Shown: positions 44,901-53,244, numbered from the stretch's first letter. The stretch: DNA of 64,000 bases from Ruminococcus sp. (GCA_021200415.1 JAJQGO010000026.1:50571-114570), one strand, 5' to 3'. Translations and numbers: made by a program. Notes: a model not told the origin generated them from the sequence alone.

Positions 44901-46448
44901 ATGGCAAAAAAAGATGAGCGTTACCTTAACGTAACACTGAAAAATGAATCCGATGAAAGCGGCGACATTATCGTTTCTTTTTCCGGAATTTTCAAAATGC
45001 TAAAAAAATATTTCCTGATCTGGATCGTTACCGCCGTTGTGGCAGGTGTCCTTGTGTTTACCTGCTCGGCTATAACCTCCGGTAATCAGAACAAAAGCTT
45101 AACCGCTTTAATCAGCTTTTCCTACGACGGAATTGAAGATGGTCTTGACCCTGAGGGAAACACATTTGATGTCAACACTATCAAGAATCCAACTGTTATC
45201 GAATCGGCTCTGACGGAGCTTGGACTTTCCGTTGAAAGCCTTGAGGAAATCCGACAGAATATCTCTATTGACGGTATCATTCCTTCCGACGCTATTGATA
45301 AAATAACTACATACAAGAGCGTCTACGAAAGCGCGTCCGGCTCAAGCAGCGCATTGTCGGCTGCTCAGGCTATGCTCGATACCTCCTACTACCCTACGCA
45401 ATTCAAGGTCACCTTCAATTACAGCTCTACAGGCTTTGATGAGGACGAGGCTGTCGATGTGTTCAACACAATGCTCGAATGCTACCGTGATTACTTCATT
45501 TCAACCTATGGCAGCAATGAAGCTCTCGGAAGCGCCGTAAAATCAATCGATTACACAGAATACGACTACGCAGAGGCTGTCGATGTCTTTGATTCAACTC
45601 TCACAACTCTCAAAAGCTACGTGAACGACCTTGCTTCAGAGGACACAACACGCTTCCGCTCAAATTCAACAGGATATACCTTCTCCGACCTTTCCGAATC
45701 CATCTCCACTATCCAGAGCATGGATCTCGATATTCTCTCCTCATACATCACGGTAAACAACGTAACAAAGGACAAGGATTCTCTTATTACCTATTATCAG
45801 TACAGAATTGATTCCCTCACCCGTGAGAAAACTGTTGCGGAGGAAAAGCTTGCGTCAATCGTTGAATCAATTGATAATTATCAGAAGGATACAATTATGG
45901 TTTTCGGCAACGGAACTGAAACAACCGATACCGAATACAGCCAGTATTCCGAGGAATATGATACTCTCATCAAGCAGAAAATTTCAACTCAGACTGAGGT
46001 TTCAACTGCAACTCAGCGCATAAATTACTACAATCAGAGAATCACAGCCCTTAAATCAAAGGCCGCAGGCTCGGATACATACGTTGAAAAGGTTGAGGAG
46101 GATCTCGCTTCACTCAGCGACAAGGTTAATCAGCTGATTGACGATATAAACACCACTGCCGAGGAGTATTATGAAAATGTTCCGTTCGCAAACGCATATA
46201 ATATTCTCGTTCCTGCCTCCGGCTCAGGCGCAGTAAGCTTTGTAAAGCGCACCATCAGCAGCGCTATGGTTCCTTTGGTTGTAATCGAAGCTCTGCTCGT
46301 TCTGGTTTATATATGTGCCGCATTTGTTCTTGCAATCATCAACGAAAGCAAAAAGAAAAAGGCTCTTGCAGAAGCTGAGAGCGTTGAAGCTGAATCGGAA
46401 TCTGAATCTGAAGAAGCTGAAACCGATACCGAAAATACGGATAAATAA
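44901..46448 (+). CDS. Wzz-like chain-length determinant membrane protein
   Basis: The ATG at 44901 has GGAGGGC directly upstream; the track start at 44856 does not. The 515-residue protein has a membrane helix at about 35-60, a long extracytoplasmic part rich in predicted coiled coil, and a second helix near 450-475, the topology of polysaccharide co-polymerases (Wzz family). The cytoplasmic tail is a run of Lys followed by about 30 mostly acidic and Ser residues. Wzz proteins set the chain length of surface polysaccharides with a flippase and polymerase; no such genes and no tyrosine kinase are nearby, so the family call is moderate. Confidence 0.72.
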   Translation: MAKKDERYLNVTLKNESDESGDIIVSFSGIFKMLKKYFLIWIVTAVVAGVLVFTCSAITSGNQNKSLTALISFSYDGIEDGLDPEGNTFDVNTIKNPTVIESALTELGLSVESLEEIRQNISIDGIIPSDAIDKITTYKSVYESASGSSSALSAAQAMLDTSYYPTQFKVTFNYSSTGFDEDEAVDVFNTMLECYRDYFISTYGSNEALGSAVKSIDYTEYDYAEAVDVFDSTLTTLKSYVNDLASEDTTRFRSNSTGYTFSDLSESISTIQSMDLDILSSYITVNNVTKDKDSLITYYQYRIDSLTREKTVAEEKLASIVESIDNYQKDTIMVFGNGTETTDTEYSQYSEEYDTLIKQKISTQTEVSTATQRINYYNQRITALKSKAAGSDTYVEKVEEDLASLSDKVNQLIDDINTTAEEYYENVPFANAYNILVPASGSGAVSFVKRTISSAMVPLVVIEALLVLVYICAAFVLAIINESKKKKALAEAESVEAESESESEEAETDTENTDK

Positions 46449-46463
46449 TCCGGATAAATATAA

Positions 46464-46492
46464 ATCCTCCGACAGCTGCCGGAGGATTTTTT
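46464..46492 (+). terminator. Terminator of the Wzz-like gene
   Basis: aatcctccg, loop acagctg, ccggaggatt followed by TTTT. The palindromic element begins exactly at the end of this T run. Confidence 0.85.
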
Positions 46493-46667
46493 AGGCAACA
46501 CCGCACAAAGATTGTCGTGCAGATGTGCCATTAGATTTTTCGTCAGATTGTATAAAAGCGACGCAGGCATACTTGATGTATGGCAAGGAGTTTTTGTGCA
46601 AGACGACGGAAAAGATAAAAGCAGATGTGCGGCAAAGCCGTCAGGCGTTCTTTGTGCGGTGTTGCCT
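46493..46667. mobile_element. 175-bp palindromic MITE-like element
   Basis: Perfect 19-bp terminal inverted repeats (AGGCAACACCGCACAAAGA at the left, its complement at the right) bound a sequence that folds back on itself through most of its length: an inner arm tttttcgtcagattgtataaaa matches the complement of ttttgtgcaagacgacggaaaa, with gcatac/gtatg(c) at the tip. No transposase is encoded; the overlapping ORFs in the track are shadows. It lies between two convergent transcripts, inserted at the poly-T of a terminator. A shorter relative is at 22127. Confidence 0.8.
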
Positions 46668-46674
46668 TTATTAT

Positions 46675-46709
46675 AATAAAAGCCCGATACCAAAAGCATC
46701 GGGCTTCTT
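46675..46709 (-). terminator. Terminator of the GH5 gene
   Basis: On minus: agcccgatgc, loop ttttgg, tatcgggctt followed by TTATT. Confidence 0.85.
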
Positions 46710-46727
46710 GTGTTATTTTCTGTCGGC

Positions 46728-48500
46728 TTAGCCAACAACCATGTCTGTTCCTGTAATTGTGAAGCTTACCTCAAAGCTGTCCGTGGGCATTTCGTATTCC
46801 ATTTCCGATGTGTCCGTATTGTAAATGTTGACAATTTCAATATACAGATTTCCCGCGTCATCCGTGGAAACTATAGGATTCTTTACGGCATATTCCGTAT
46901 CGTCACAGTAAAGAACAACATCCTTGATTCCCATTGTGCTGTAGTACGGGAAATCCGTGCTGATAAAGAGCATATTCAGACCCTCGCTGTCCTGTGAGAA
47001 ATCATAGCCTGAAACTCCGACAGTATATGTTCCGTCACCTGTAATTGTCGCGTCCTCAAAGACAGCTCCCGTATCAATTATTTCATCGTCCTCGCCCCAC
47101 TTGATAAGGGTGTTGAACCACTCGGAATCTGCTCCGTATGTGCCGTCCGTATAGGAATTTCTGAATGTGTAAGCCTGTGTCTGAATGCCTATATACGCAT
47201 GAACCTCCGACTGCGTTTCGGTTTTCTGAGTTACCGTCATGCTCATGCCGACCTCAGGATTCTTATCCCTTACGGCTGTAACAATTGCCTCAATAATTTC
47301 CGGCTGCGTCTGCTCGTATGTGCTTCTGTTGAACAAGCCAAAGCCGAAATTTCCGTTATATCCGTTATCCCAGTAAACGGGAACGATTCCCATTGAAGCC
47401 GCCGTACCTGCCACAAATCCGTCATAGTAAACGCGGTTCAGGGTGATTTCATCTATAATGCCCGAATTGGCGGACGACTTGTCAATACAGCCATATTCGC
47501 CGATAACCACCGGTATTCCCTGATCAACGTACTGCGTTTTGAGCTTCTGGAGCTGCTCCTCGACGTATTCCTCTTCGCCCCATGAAGCCTTTGCGTTCGG
47601 GCTTGCCTGATTAACTTCAACAATCTGCTGACCCATATCGCCCCAGAGGTACGTTCTTGTATCCTCCTGTCCTGCATAGTCCCAAGGGTCGTAGCAGTGA
47701 ACCGAGAGAAGGAGTCGGTTTTCGTCTGCGGAATTGCCCTCATCTGTCGGCATTTCGAATCCGTAATCACCGCAGGTGTAGTTAATATCGGTATTCCAGC
47801 CCGGAACCATAAGCCAGCGGTGAGTGTTGTTTGAGCCTGTTTCACGTACCGTATCAACGAAAATCTGATTATACTCAACAAGGTTTGCGTACATTTCCTC
47901 CGGCGGATCGCTGTATTCGCCGTTGAACACCTCGTTCATTGACTCGAAAATCAGATGCTCGTCATAATCGGCAAAGCGTTCGGCAATCTGCCTCCAGACG
48001 GCTTCGTATTTCTCCTTGATTGTATCCTGATCATCGCCGTTTACGAGAAGCCAGCCGCCCTCAACGGAATTATATCCATCGCCGTGGATATTGATAATAA
48101 CGTACATATCATTATTGTAGCAGTAGTTTACGACCTCTTCGATTCTGTCAAGCCATTCCTCATCAATCGTGTAGTCGTTAGCGTCGTCGATTTTGCTGAG
48201 GTACGACACGGGAACTCTCACGGTATTGAATCCCGCTTCGGCAACCGCGTCAATCATTTCCTGACTTGCCTCTGGGTTGCCCCACGCCGTTTCGATTGGA
48301 GTACCGCCGCTGTTAGCCTCAAGGGTGTTTCCGAGATTCCAGCCTGCGCCCATATCGGCTGCAATATCCGCCACAGAAACGGTGAAATTTCCGTCATTCT
48401 TCTCTTCGCTCTCGCTGTCCTTTGAACCGCAGCCGACAAACGCCGAAAGCGTCAGCGCCGCTGAGCAAAGCAGAGAGAGTATTTTTTTGGTTTTGCTCAT
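46728..48500 (-). CDS. GH5 endo-glucanase/hemicellulase, lipoprotein
   Basis: 590 residues. The signal ends with a lipobox-like 'LSAFVGCGSK', so after lipid attachment at Cys the enzyme would stay on the outer face of the membrane. The GH5 barrel (about 50-410; best fit subfamily 4) shows 'GAGWNLGNTLEA', 'GFNTVRVPVSY', the acid/base Glu in 'HLIFESMNEVF' and the nucleophile Glu in 'IPVVIGEYGC'. A C-terminal beta-rich module of about 170 residues is unassigned and may bind carbohydrate. Substrates of the subfamily include cellulose, xyloglucan and beta-glucan. Unlike the other cell-wall enzymes here it has no dockerin. Confidence 0.93.
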   Translation of the reverse strand: MSKTKKILSLLCSAALTLSAFVGCGSKDSESEEKNDGNFTVSVADIAADMGAGWNLGNTLEANSGGTPIETAWGNPEASQEMIDAVAEAGFNTVRVPVSYLSKIDDANDYTIDEEWLDRIEEVVNYCYNNDMYVIINIHGDGYNSVEGGWLLVNGDDQDTIKEKYEAVWRQIAERFADYDEHLIFESMNEVFNGEYSDPPEEMYANLVEYNQIFVDTVRETGSNNTHRWLMVPGWNTDINYTCGDYGFEMPTDEGNSADENRLLLSVHCYDPWDYAGQEDTRTYLWGDMGQQIVEVNQASPNAKASWGEEEYVEEQLQKLKTQYVDQGIPVVIGEYGCIDKSSANSGIIDEITLNRVYYDGFVAGTAASMGIVPVYWDNGYNGNFGFGLFNRSTYEQTQPEIIEAIVTAVRDKNPEVGMSMTVTQKTETQSEVHAYIGIQTQAYTFRNSYTDGTYGADSEWFNTLIKWGEDDEIIDTGAVFEDATITGDGTYTVGVSGYDFSQDSEGLNMLFISTDFPYYSTMGIKDVVLYCDDTEYAVKNPIVSTDDAGNLYIEIVNIYNTDTSEMEYEMPTDSFEVSFTITGTDMVVG

Positions 48501-48521
48501 TAAATTTTCCTCCTGTATAAA

Positions 48522-48568
48522 TCTCTGTAGGCAGCACCGCGCAAACCTATTTCCGCGGTATACAGAGA
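48522..48568 (-). promoter_or_regulatory. 5'-terminal stem-loop in the GH5 mRNA leader
   Basis: tctctgta/tacagaga (8 bp) enclose accgcg/cgcggt (6 bp). With the promoter at 48581 the mRNA should start about 6 nt before this hairpin, a position typical of structures that protect mRNA from 5' decay. The inner part 'ggcagcaccgcgcaaa' resembles the end of the palindromic element. Confidence 0.5.
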
Positions 48569-48580
48569 GTTGTTTATTCC

Positions 48581-48609
48581 ATTATAACAATTTTCGCATC
48601 AATAGTCAA
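48581..48609 (-). promoter_or_regulatory. Promoter of the GH5 gene
   Basis: On minus: TTGACT, 17 nt, TATAAT. Confidence 0.75.
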
Positions 48610-48690
48610 TGATAATTTGCACATTTTGAAAAGGCTTTGTACACTTTTGCCTAAAACTTCACAATCGGCAGGATTTTTTCTGTTTTTCCC

Positions 48691-48719
48691 TTGACATTTC
48701 AAATTCCCTGTGGTATAAT
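48691..48719 (+). promoter_or_regulatory. Promoter of the tRNA-Leu gene
   Basis: TTGACA, 17 nt, TATAAT, with TGTGG before the -10; the tRNA begins 23 nt later. Confidence 0.85.
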
Positions 48720-48742
48720 ATATAGCGTTGACTAATCAGCTT

Positions 48743-48829
48743 GCGGATATGGCGGAATAGGCAGACGCGCTGGCTTCAGGTGCCAGTCGGGGCAACTCGG
48801 TGCAGGTTCAACTCCTGTTATCCGCACCA
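48743..48829 (+). tRNA. tRNA-Leu (CAG)
   Basis: An 87-nt class II tRNA with acceptor stem gcggata/tatccgc, anticodon loop ttCAGgt closed by tggc/gcca, a long variable arm (tcggggcaactcgg) and T arm caggttcaactcctg. The 3' ACCA is encoded. It reads CUG codons. Confidence 0.97.
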
Positions 48830-48871
48830 TTTTTTTCATAATAAACTCCTTCCTAATTTATTTCTACTAAA

Positions 48872-48917
48872 ACACTCCACCCTTTGGTTCTGAACCGGAG
48901 GGTGGAGTGCTTTTTCT
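48872..48917 (+). terminator. Terminator of tRNA-Leu
   Basis: cactccaccct/agggtggagtg, an 11-bp perfect stem with a 15-base loop that itself has ggttc/gaacc pairing, followed by CTTTTTCTTT. Confidence 0.85.
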
Positions 48918-48924
48918 TTGCAAA

Positions 48925-48960
48925 ACACAAAACCGAACGGTTCTTCCGTTCGGTTTGGTG
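48925..48960 (-). terminator. Terminator of tRNA-Arg
   Basis: On minus: aaaccgaacgg, loop aagaa, ccgttcggttt followed by TGTGTTTT, directly after the tRNA 3' end. Confidence 0.75.
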
Positions 48961-48966
48961 GGGATT

Positions 48967-49041
48967 TGGTGCGCCTGAATGGGATCGAACCATCGCGCAT
49001 GGCGTCGGAGGCCATTGCTCTATCCGCTGAGCTACAGGCGC
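48967..49041 (-). tRNA. tRNA-Arg (CCG)
   Basis: On minus: gcgcctg acceptor pairing with caggcgc, D arm gctcagcggatagagc, anticodon loop ctCCGac closed by atggc/gccat, T arm with ggttcgatccc, and encoded ACCA. It reads CGG codons. Confidence 0.97.
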
Positions 49042-49146
49042 ATTTCTGATGCTTCGCATGATTCATTGTGCAGAACCGCAAAAAAATGCCCGTCGGGCGG
49101 CACGGAAAATTGTGACAATTTCATCATGTGAAAGCACATTGATTTT

Positions 49147-49175
49147 ATTATACCAAAAACTCTTGAAATTTGCAA
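49147..49175 (-). promoter_or_regulatory. Promoter of tRNA-Arg
   Basis: On minus: TTGCAA, 17 nt, TATAAT with TGG before it. It overlaps the plus-strand promoter at 49163, so the two cannot be occupied together. The leader of about 100 nt to the tRNA holds a short gcccgacgggc hairpin followed by T7. Confidence 0.65.
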
Positions 49176-49191
49176 GCCCCTGTGATATAAT
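49163..49191 (+). promoter_or_regulatory. Promoter of the permuted NlpC/P60-like gene
   Basis: TTGAAA, 17 nt, TATAAT with TGTGA before the -10. Confidence 0.75.
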
Positions 49192-49233
49192 ATTTTTTGA
49201 TAACAATCTTCATCATTTAAGGGGAGAAATTTT

Positions 49234-49794
49234 TTGGACGATTTTATTTATCTGATCATTGCGCAGACAGGTACACGGCCTGCAAGATTCTTTAAATTTA
49301 TCACTAAAAAACCGTACAATCATGTTTCATTATCCAGGGATATAAATCTTTCGGAGATGTACAGCTTCTGCCGTACATACCGTCCGTTCCCGATTCCCGC
49401 CACGTTTAACAAGGAGATAGTCGGTAAGGGAACCTTGGGGCAGTTCAACAGTATACCGTGTGAAATCTATCAGATTCCTGTTACACATAGGCAAAAAAGA
49501 ACATATGAACACATCATTCACCATTTCAGCAAGAACAGAAAGGTCTACTCCTATAATATTCTCGGTCTTTTGGCAGTCTACCTCAACATCGAGTGGAACA
49601 GGAAAAAGAATTTCCTCTGCTCACAGTTTGTCGCATACACCATGCTCAAAATGGGGATTCCGCTGAAAAAGCCCTTCTGCCTCTATACGCCCGACGATTT
49701 CAGAAACTTCCCCGGGGCGGCTCTGGTTTATCAGGGCGAGCTTAATAATTTCTACTACAATATGCACGCAAATTTAATCGAGCAGAGATATTAG
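49234..49794 (+). CDS. Permuted papain-like (YiiX/NlpC-P60 type) protein
   Basis: 186 residues starting at a TTG six bases after GGGGAGA. The order of the probable catalytic residues, His first in 'KPYNHVSLSRDI' and Cys later in 'NFLCSQFVAYTMLKMG', matches circularly permuted NlpC/P60 (YiiX/DUF830) enzymes, which cleave amide bonds in peptidoglycan or lipids. No signal peptide is seen. The family assignment is from these motifs only. Its 3' end overlaps the convergent 99-aa gene by 21 bases. Confidence 0.7.
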   Translation: MDDFIYLIIAQTGTRPARFFKFITKKPYNHVSLSRDINLSEMYSFCRTYRPFPIPATFNKEIVGKGTLGQFNSIPCEIYQIPVTHRQKRTYEHIIHHFSKNRKVYSYNILGLLAVYLNIEWNRKKNFLCSQFVAYTMLKMGIPLKKPFCLYTPDDFRNFPGAALVYQGELNNFYYNMHANLIEQRY

Positions 49795-50073
49795 CACACC
49801 ATAGAGCTTCACCTCATCGGGAGCTGTCATGTAGAGTATATAATATAATCTGCTCTCCGGCATTATGCTCTCAATGCTGAATTCATATGTTTCCTCAAGT
49901 ATCTTCATTTCAACTGTTTCATTCCTCAACGTCAGGCTTGCGGGGCTTATCTTTTCCGTGGTAAGCTTGTTGTAGGAATTTGCGTATGACATCAAAAACA
50001 TCCATAATCCTGTAGCCAGCAGAAGGTATAACAGCACCGCCCTGACTACAGCTTTTTTCTTATTCCTTTTCAT
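49774..50073 (-). CDS. Small single-pass membrane protein downstream of spoIIP
   Basis: 99 residues, not recognised. A basic N-terminus is followed by one membrane helix (about 12-32) and an extracytoplasmic part of about 65 residues. AAAGGAG stands just before the ATG, and the gene starts 15 nt after the spoIIP stop, so both are likely made together; the partner may be SpoIIP, but this rests only on position. Confidence 0.75.
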   Translation of the reverse strand: MKRNKKKAVVRAVLLYLLLATGLWMFLMSYANSYNKLTTEKISPASLTLRNETVEMKILEETYEFSIESIMPESRLYYILYMTAPDEVKLYGVLISLLD

Positions 50074-50088
50074 TTTTCTCCTTTCCCG

Positions 50089-51264
50089 TTACATAAGGGA
50101 TTTAAGCAGCCTTGCAAGGGAGGCTCCTATAAGCTCCCCCGAATACTGAACCTGTTCCAGTGTGTTGCCGTGCGAGCCTACCTCAATCAGCAGACTTCCC
50201 GTTGTCAGATCTTGATTATACTTCCTGTAATCGAACAAAATCGGTCGGGTAAATCCCGGATAATCCCCCTCCAGCTGCTGCTGAAGGCTTGAAGCAAATC
50301 TGAAATTCTTCATATAGTTCGGCATATCCAGCGTTCCGTCGTCACAGCCGGATATTATCATGACCTGCGCTGCCTCCCTGCCGTTTATCTCAACAACAGG
50401 CTGATACGCTCCGCTGTCGTTCTGTATTGCGTCACGGTGTATATCAAGCACAACCTTAATTGTCGGGTACTGCTCAAGAATTTCCGTAACCGTTTCTCTG
50501 CTTCTCGCGTATGAGCCGTTATACGAGGGATAGTCATGTATATCCGTTGCGTGAATAACGCCGATTCCCTCCGCCTCAAGCTGCTCGCAGATTGCATTCC
50601 CCACCATTACCATATTTTTCGTTTCATCGGTTGTGCGGTAGTTGAAATTTGCGTCAAAGAAATCCCGCACATATGGTTCAAAGCTTTCCGTGGTATGGGT
50701 GTGATATATGAGAACCTGCGGTTCGTCCGTGTCGGTTATGGTAAAATCGGGGAGATACTTGCTCTCCGCCAAAAGCGTTTCATTCGAAACGGATGTCTTA
50801 TTATTGACCTGTCCGCAGCCCTCAAGGTCGAAGTAGGTTGTTCCGCTGAATTTTCCATAGGTGGTGCGTATAATGCTGCCTCCCTGAGTCCACTCGTCCT
50901 CCGTGGGATACGGCTTCGGCCCGGGATCATCCGAAACTGCGTCAAGGGGATTTTCCGAGCCGGATATTACGGCTTCATCGTATTCCTCCTCGGCATATCC
51001 GTATCCCTCCGAAAGAATATACTCCTCATTTATAACGTCCTCGGCGTCCTCGGGAATTTCCATGCTGTAATAGGACTGACTGTCCTGAACATTCAGATTG
51101 CCCTCGAGCTGATTTGTCTTGCCGAGATTCACGCTTCCCGCCTTCCTGAAAAAAGCTCCTATATCCGATGCGCTGCTCATGAGAGCTGCCGCCGCAAGGG
51201 GGAGCGTAAGCAGCGTGCAGCACTTTATTATGCTCAGGATTTTCCTTTTCTTATGCCTTGTCAT
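50089..51264 (-). CDS. spoIIP: Stage II sporulation protein P
   Basis: 391 residues: N-terminal membrane anchor (about 12-32), an acidic, poorly conserved stretch, and the SpoIIP amidase/endopeptidase domain with 'PQVLIYHTHTTESFEPY', 'VLDIHRDAIQ' and 'TGSLLIEVGSHGNTLEQV', which hold the zinc-binding His and Glu residues. In endospore formers SpoIIP thins septal peptidoglycan during engulfment with SpoIID and SpoIIM. Presence here, with GerW and FtsK/SpoIIIE, argues that the organism descends from or still is a spore former. GAGGTGAG precedes the ATG. Confidence 0.95.
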   Translation of the reverse strand: MTRHKKRKILSIIKCCTLLTLPLAAAALMSSASDIGAFFRKAGSVNLGKTNQLEGNLNVQDSQSYYSMEIPEDAEDVINEEYILSEGYGYAEEEYDEAVISGSENPLDAVSDDPGPKPYPTEDEWTQGGSIIRTTYGKFSGTTYFDLEGCGQVNNKTSVSNETLLAESKYLPDFTITDTDEPQVLIYHTHTTESFEPYVRDFFDANFNYRTTDETKNMVMVGNAICEQLEAEGIGVIHATDIHDYPSYNGSYARSRETVTEILEQYPTIKVVLDIHRDAIQNDSGAYQPVVEINGREAAQVMIISGCDDGTLDMPNYMKNFRFASSLQQQLEGDYPGFTRPILFDYRKYNQDLTTGSLLIEVGSHGNTLEQVQYSGELIGASLARLLKSLM

Positions 51265-51414
51265 AAGCTCACCTCGTTAATACTTGTGCTACCTTAATTA
51301 TACTCACCTTTTTCCGAAATTATGTGATTGTATAATTGCGCTGTTTCCCATGCATTTTATTTTTACCGCGCTCATATTCTATTATTACCCATTTTTTTCA
51401 CGGAGATGATAATA

Positions 51415-52299
51415 ATGTATGAATGCTGCAGCGCAAAACGCTTCCTTCGCCTCGTTATGCTCGATATGATAATTTTCAGTATCATTTTCGTACTGTTTTT
51501 CATCGGGAAAGCTATCGTCTATTCCGCGGCGGGCAGGGATAATGATGAGGATAAAATATTTCTTCCGGTTATAATGTACCACAGCATACGCAGCGGAACT
51601 CCGCAGGAATATGCCGTTACGCCGGAACAGGTCGAGGCGGATCTGGCATACCTGAAAAGCGGCGGCTTCACCTCCGTTTCCGCGCAGGAGCTTGTTGACT
51701 ACGTTTACAACGGCGGCTCTCTTCCGGAAAATCCCGTGCTTATTACTCTTGACGACGGCTTCTATAACAATCTCTGCTATCTCGTCCCCCTCCTTGAAAA
51801 ATATGATATGAACGCAGTTGTTTCAGTTGTGGGGAGCTACACAGACAATAACGCTGCCGCCGACCCTCACGTTCCCGAATATTCGTACCTGACGTGGGAG
51901 GATATAAACGAGCTTCTTGCCTCGGGACGAATCGAAATCGGCAGCCATACATATAATATGCATTCTGACACCTCCGCTCGCCGTGGGTGTGGCATCAATG
52001 ACGGCGAAACGAATGAGGAATACGCCGAAATTCTCAATGAGGATATTTCACTGCTCCAATCGGAAATGTGCCTGTACACGGGGTCTGTTCCCTTTGTATT
52101 CGCCTATCCCTATGGAATCGTCAGCCGTGAAAGCCTTCCCGTGCTGAGGGAAAACGGATTTCTCATAACCCTGACCTGCCGTGAAATTCCGAACTACATA
52201 ACCCGTGACGCCGACTGCCTTTTCGGCTTGGGAAGATACAACCGCAGTGGTCTTTACTCAACTGAGGAGTATATGCAAAAGCTGCTCGAAGGGAGATAA
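51415..52299 (+). CDS. Polysaccharide deacetylase (NodB fold), membrane anchored
   Basis: The ATG at 51415 is preferred over 51328: it has CGGAG upstream and begins just before a membrane helix (294 residues). The NodB domain shows 'ENPVLITLDDGFYNNLCYL' (Asp-Asp motif), 'RIEIGSHTYNMHSD' (HxxxH metal site) and 'PFVFAYPYGIVSRESL'. It would remove acetyl groups from peptidoglycan or another surface glycan. The next gene starts 9 nt downstream. Confidence 0.9.
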   Translation: MYECCSAKRFLRLVMLDMIIFSIIFVLFFIGKAIVYSAAGRDNDEDKIFLPVIMYHSIRSGTPQEYAVTPEQVEADLAYLKSGGFTSVSAQELVDYVYNGGSLPENPVLITLDDGFYNNLCYLVPLLEKYDMNAVVSVVGSYTDNNAAADPHVPEYSYLTWEDINELLASGRIEIGSHTYNMHSDTSARRGCGINDGETNEEYAEILNEDISLLQSEMCLYTGSVPFVFAYPYGIVSRESLPVLRENGFLITLTCREIPNYITRDADCLFGLGRYNRSGLYSTEEYMQKLLEGR

Positions 52300-52308
52300 A
52301 AAATAACA

Positions 52309-52725
52309 ATGAACATTACACAGCTCCGCCGCCGCAAAAGCCTGATTATAGCGCTTCTTCCCCTTGTGGCAATTCCGCTTGCCTACCTTGCGGCTTACAT
52401 CTATTTCCGTTACGTCAAAATATATATAATGCCCTGTCCCGTGAGAGGCTTTCTCCATATCTACTGTGCCGGCTGCGGAGCTACACGCTGCGTTTACGCC
52501 CTCCTTCGGGGAGATTTCCTTTCGGCTATTCGCTGCAATGCCGTTGTGGTGGGACTGATTTTCCTCCTCGTGCTGTATTATATCGAGAATCTTCTTGCTC
52601 TTTTCGGGAAAAGGGTAAAAATAATTCCCCGAAGCAATGCATTTTTTTACATTGCCGCGGGGATAGCTGCCGTATATTTTATTCTCAGGAATTTCTTTCC
52701 CATTCTTGCTCCTATAAATTTATAG
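52309..52725 (+). CDS. DUF2752 membrane protein
   Basis: 138 residues with three membrane helices and the DUF2752 core 'YCAGCGATRCVYALLRGDF' (CxxCGxTR-type). Function is unknown. It is translated right after the deacetylase and probably shares its mRNA. Confidence 0.85.
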   Translation: MNITQLRRRKSLIIALLPLVAIPLAYLAAYIYFRYVKIYIMPCPVRGFLHIYCAGCGATRCVYALLRGDFLSAIRCNAVVVGLIFLLVLYYIENLLALFGKRVKIIPRSNAFFYIAAGIAAVYFILRNFFPILAPINL

Positions 52726-52731
52726 GCAGCA

Positions 52732-53241
52732 CTATATTATTGAATCCTCCGAAGCTACTTCATTGTACCCATCAATAAAATCGTCAAAGAATTCGTTGAA
52801 GCTCTCATATCCGTATGATTTCCAGAAGGCTTCGTATTCATCATCGTTGTATTTTTCGAGATAATCGGGAAGCTCGCCTGTTTCCTGATATTCCTCTATT
52901 ACCGTATCAGCCTCGCCCACAAAGGTTATATAGTCGCCGTACACCTGCTTTATCGTCGGGCCGTAGAGGACGGTATACGCAAGGGTGAATATAAGTGAAA
53001 TCGCCGCAAGCACGATTCCCACGATGGACATGGCTTTTCCGCCGCGGTGCTTTGCAAGTGAGATTATGCCGAAAATCAGCGCAAGAGGAGCTGCGATAAA
53101 GCCCAGTCCGCAGCAGCAGCATACGACGCTTACGATGCCAAGCACCAGCGCTGCTATAGCGAAGCCCTTTTTGCCGCTTTTTTTATCCGGCTCCTCCTCC
53201 TGATAGTAAACATTGTTGTCTATATAATAATCATTGCTCAT
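52732..53241 (-). CDS. DUF4190 domain membrane protein
   Basis: 169 residues. After a short charged N-terminus two long hydrophobic helices enclose 'ALIFGIISLAKHRGGKAMS', the DUF4190 pattern, with an unusual CCCC run in the first helix. The C-terminal 65 residues are extracellular and very acidic. Function unknown. Its leader contains a hairpin also found upstream of gerW. Confidence 0.85.
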   Translation of the reverse strand: MSNDYYIDNNVYYQEEEPDKKSGKKGFAIAALVLGIVSVVCCCCGLGFIAAPLALIFGIISLAKHRGGKAMSIVGIVLAAISLIFTLAYTVLYGPTIKQVYGDYITFVGEADTVIEEYQETGELPDYLEKYNDDEYEAFWKSYGYESFNEFFDDFIDGYNEVASEDSII

Positions 53242-53244
53242 AAA

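Noticed and set aside
46307-46738. ORFs across the palindromic element
   Set aside because: They run through a terminator and inverted repeats and have no ribosome site, so they are not a transposase.
52720-52745. aggcagcac similar to the element end
   Set aside because: Only nine bases match and no partner repeat is seen.
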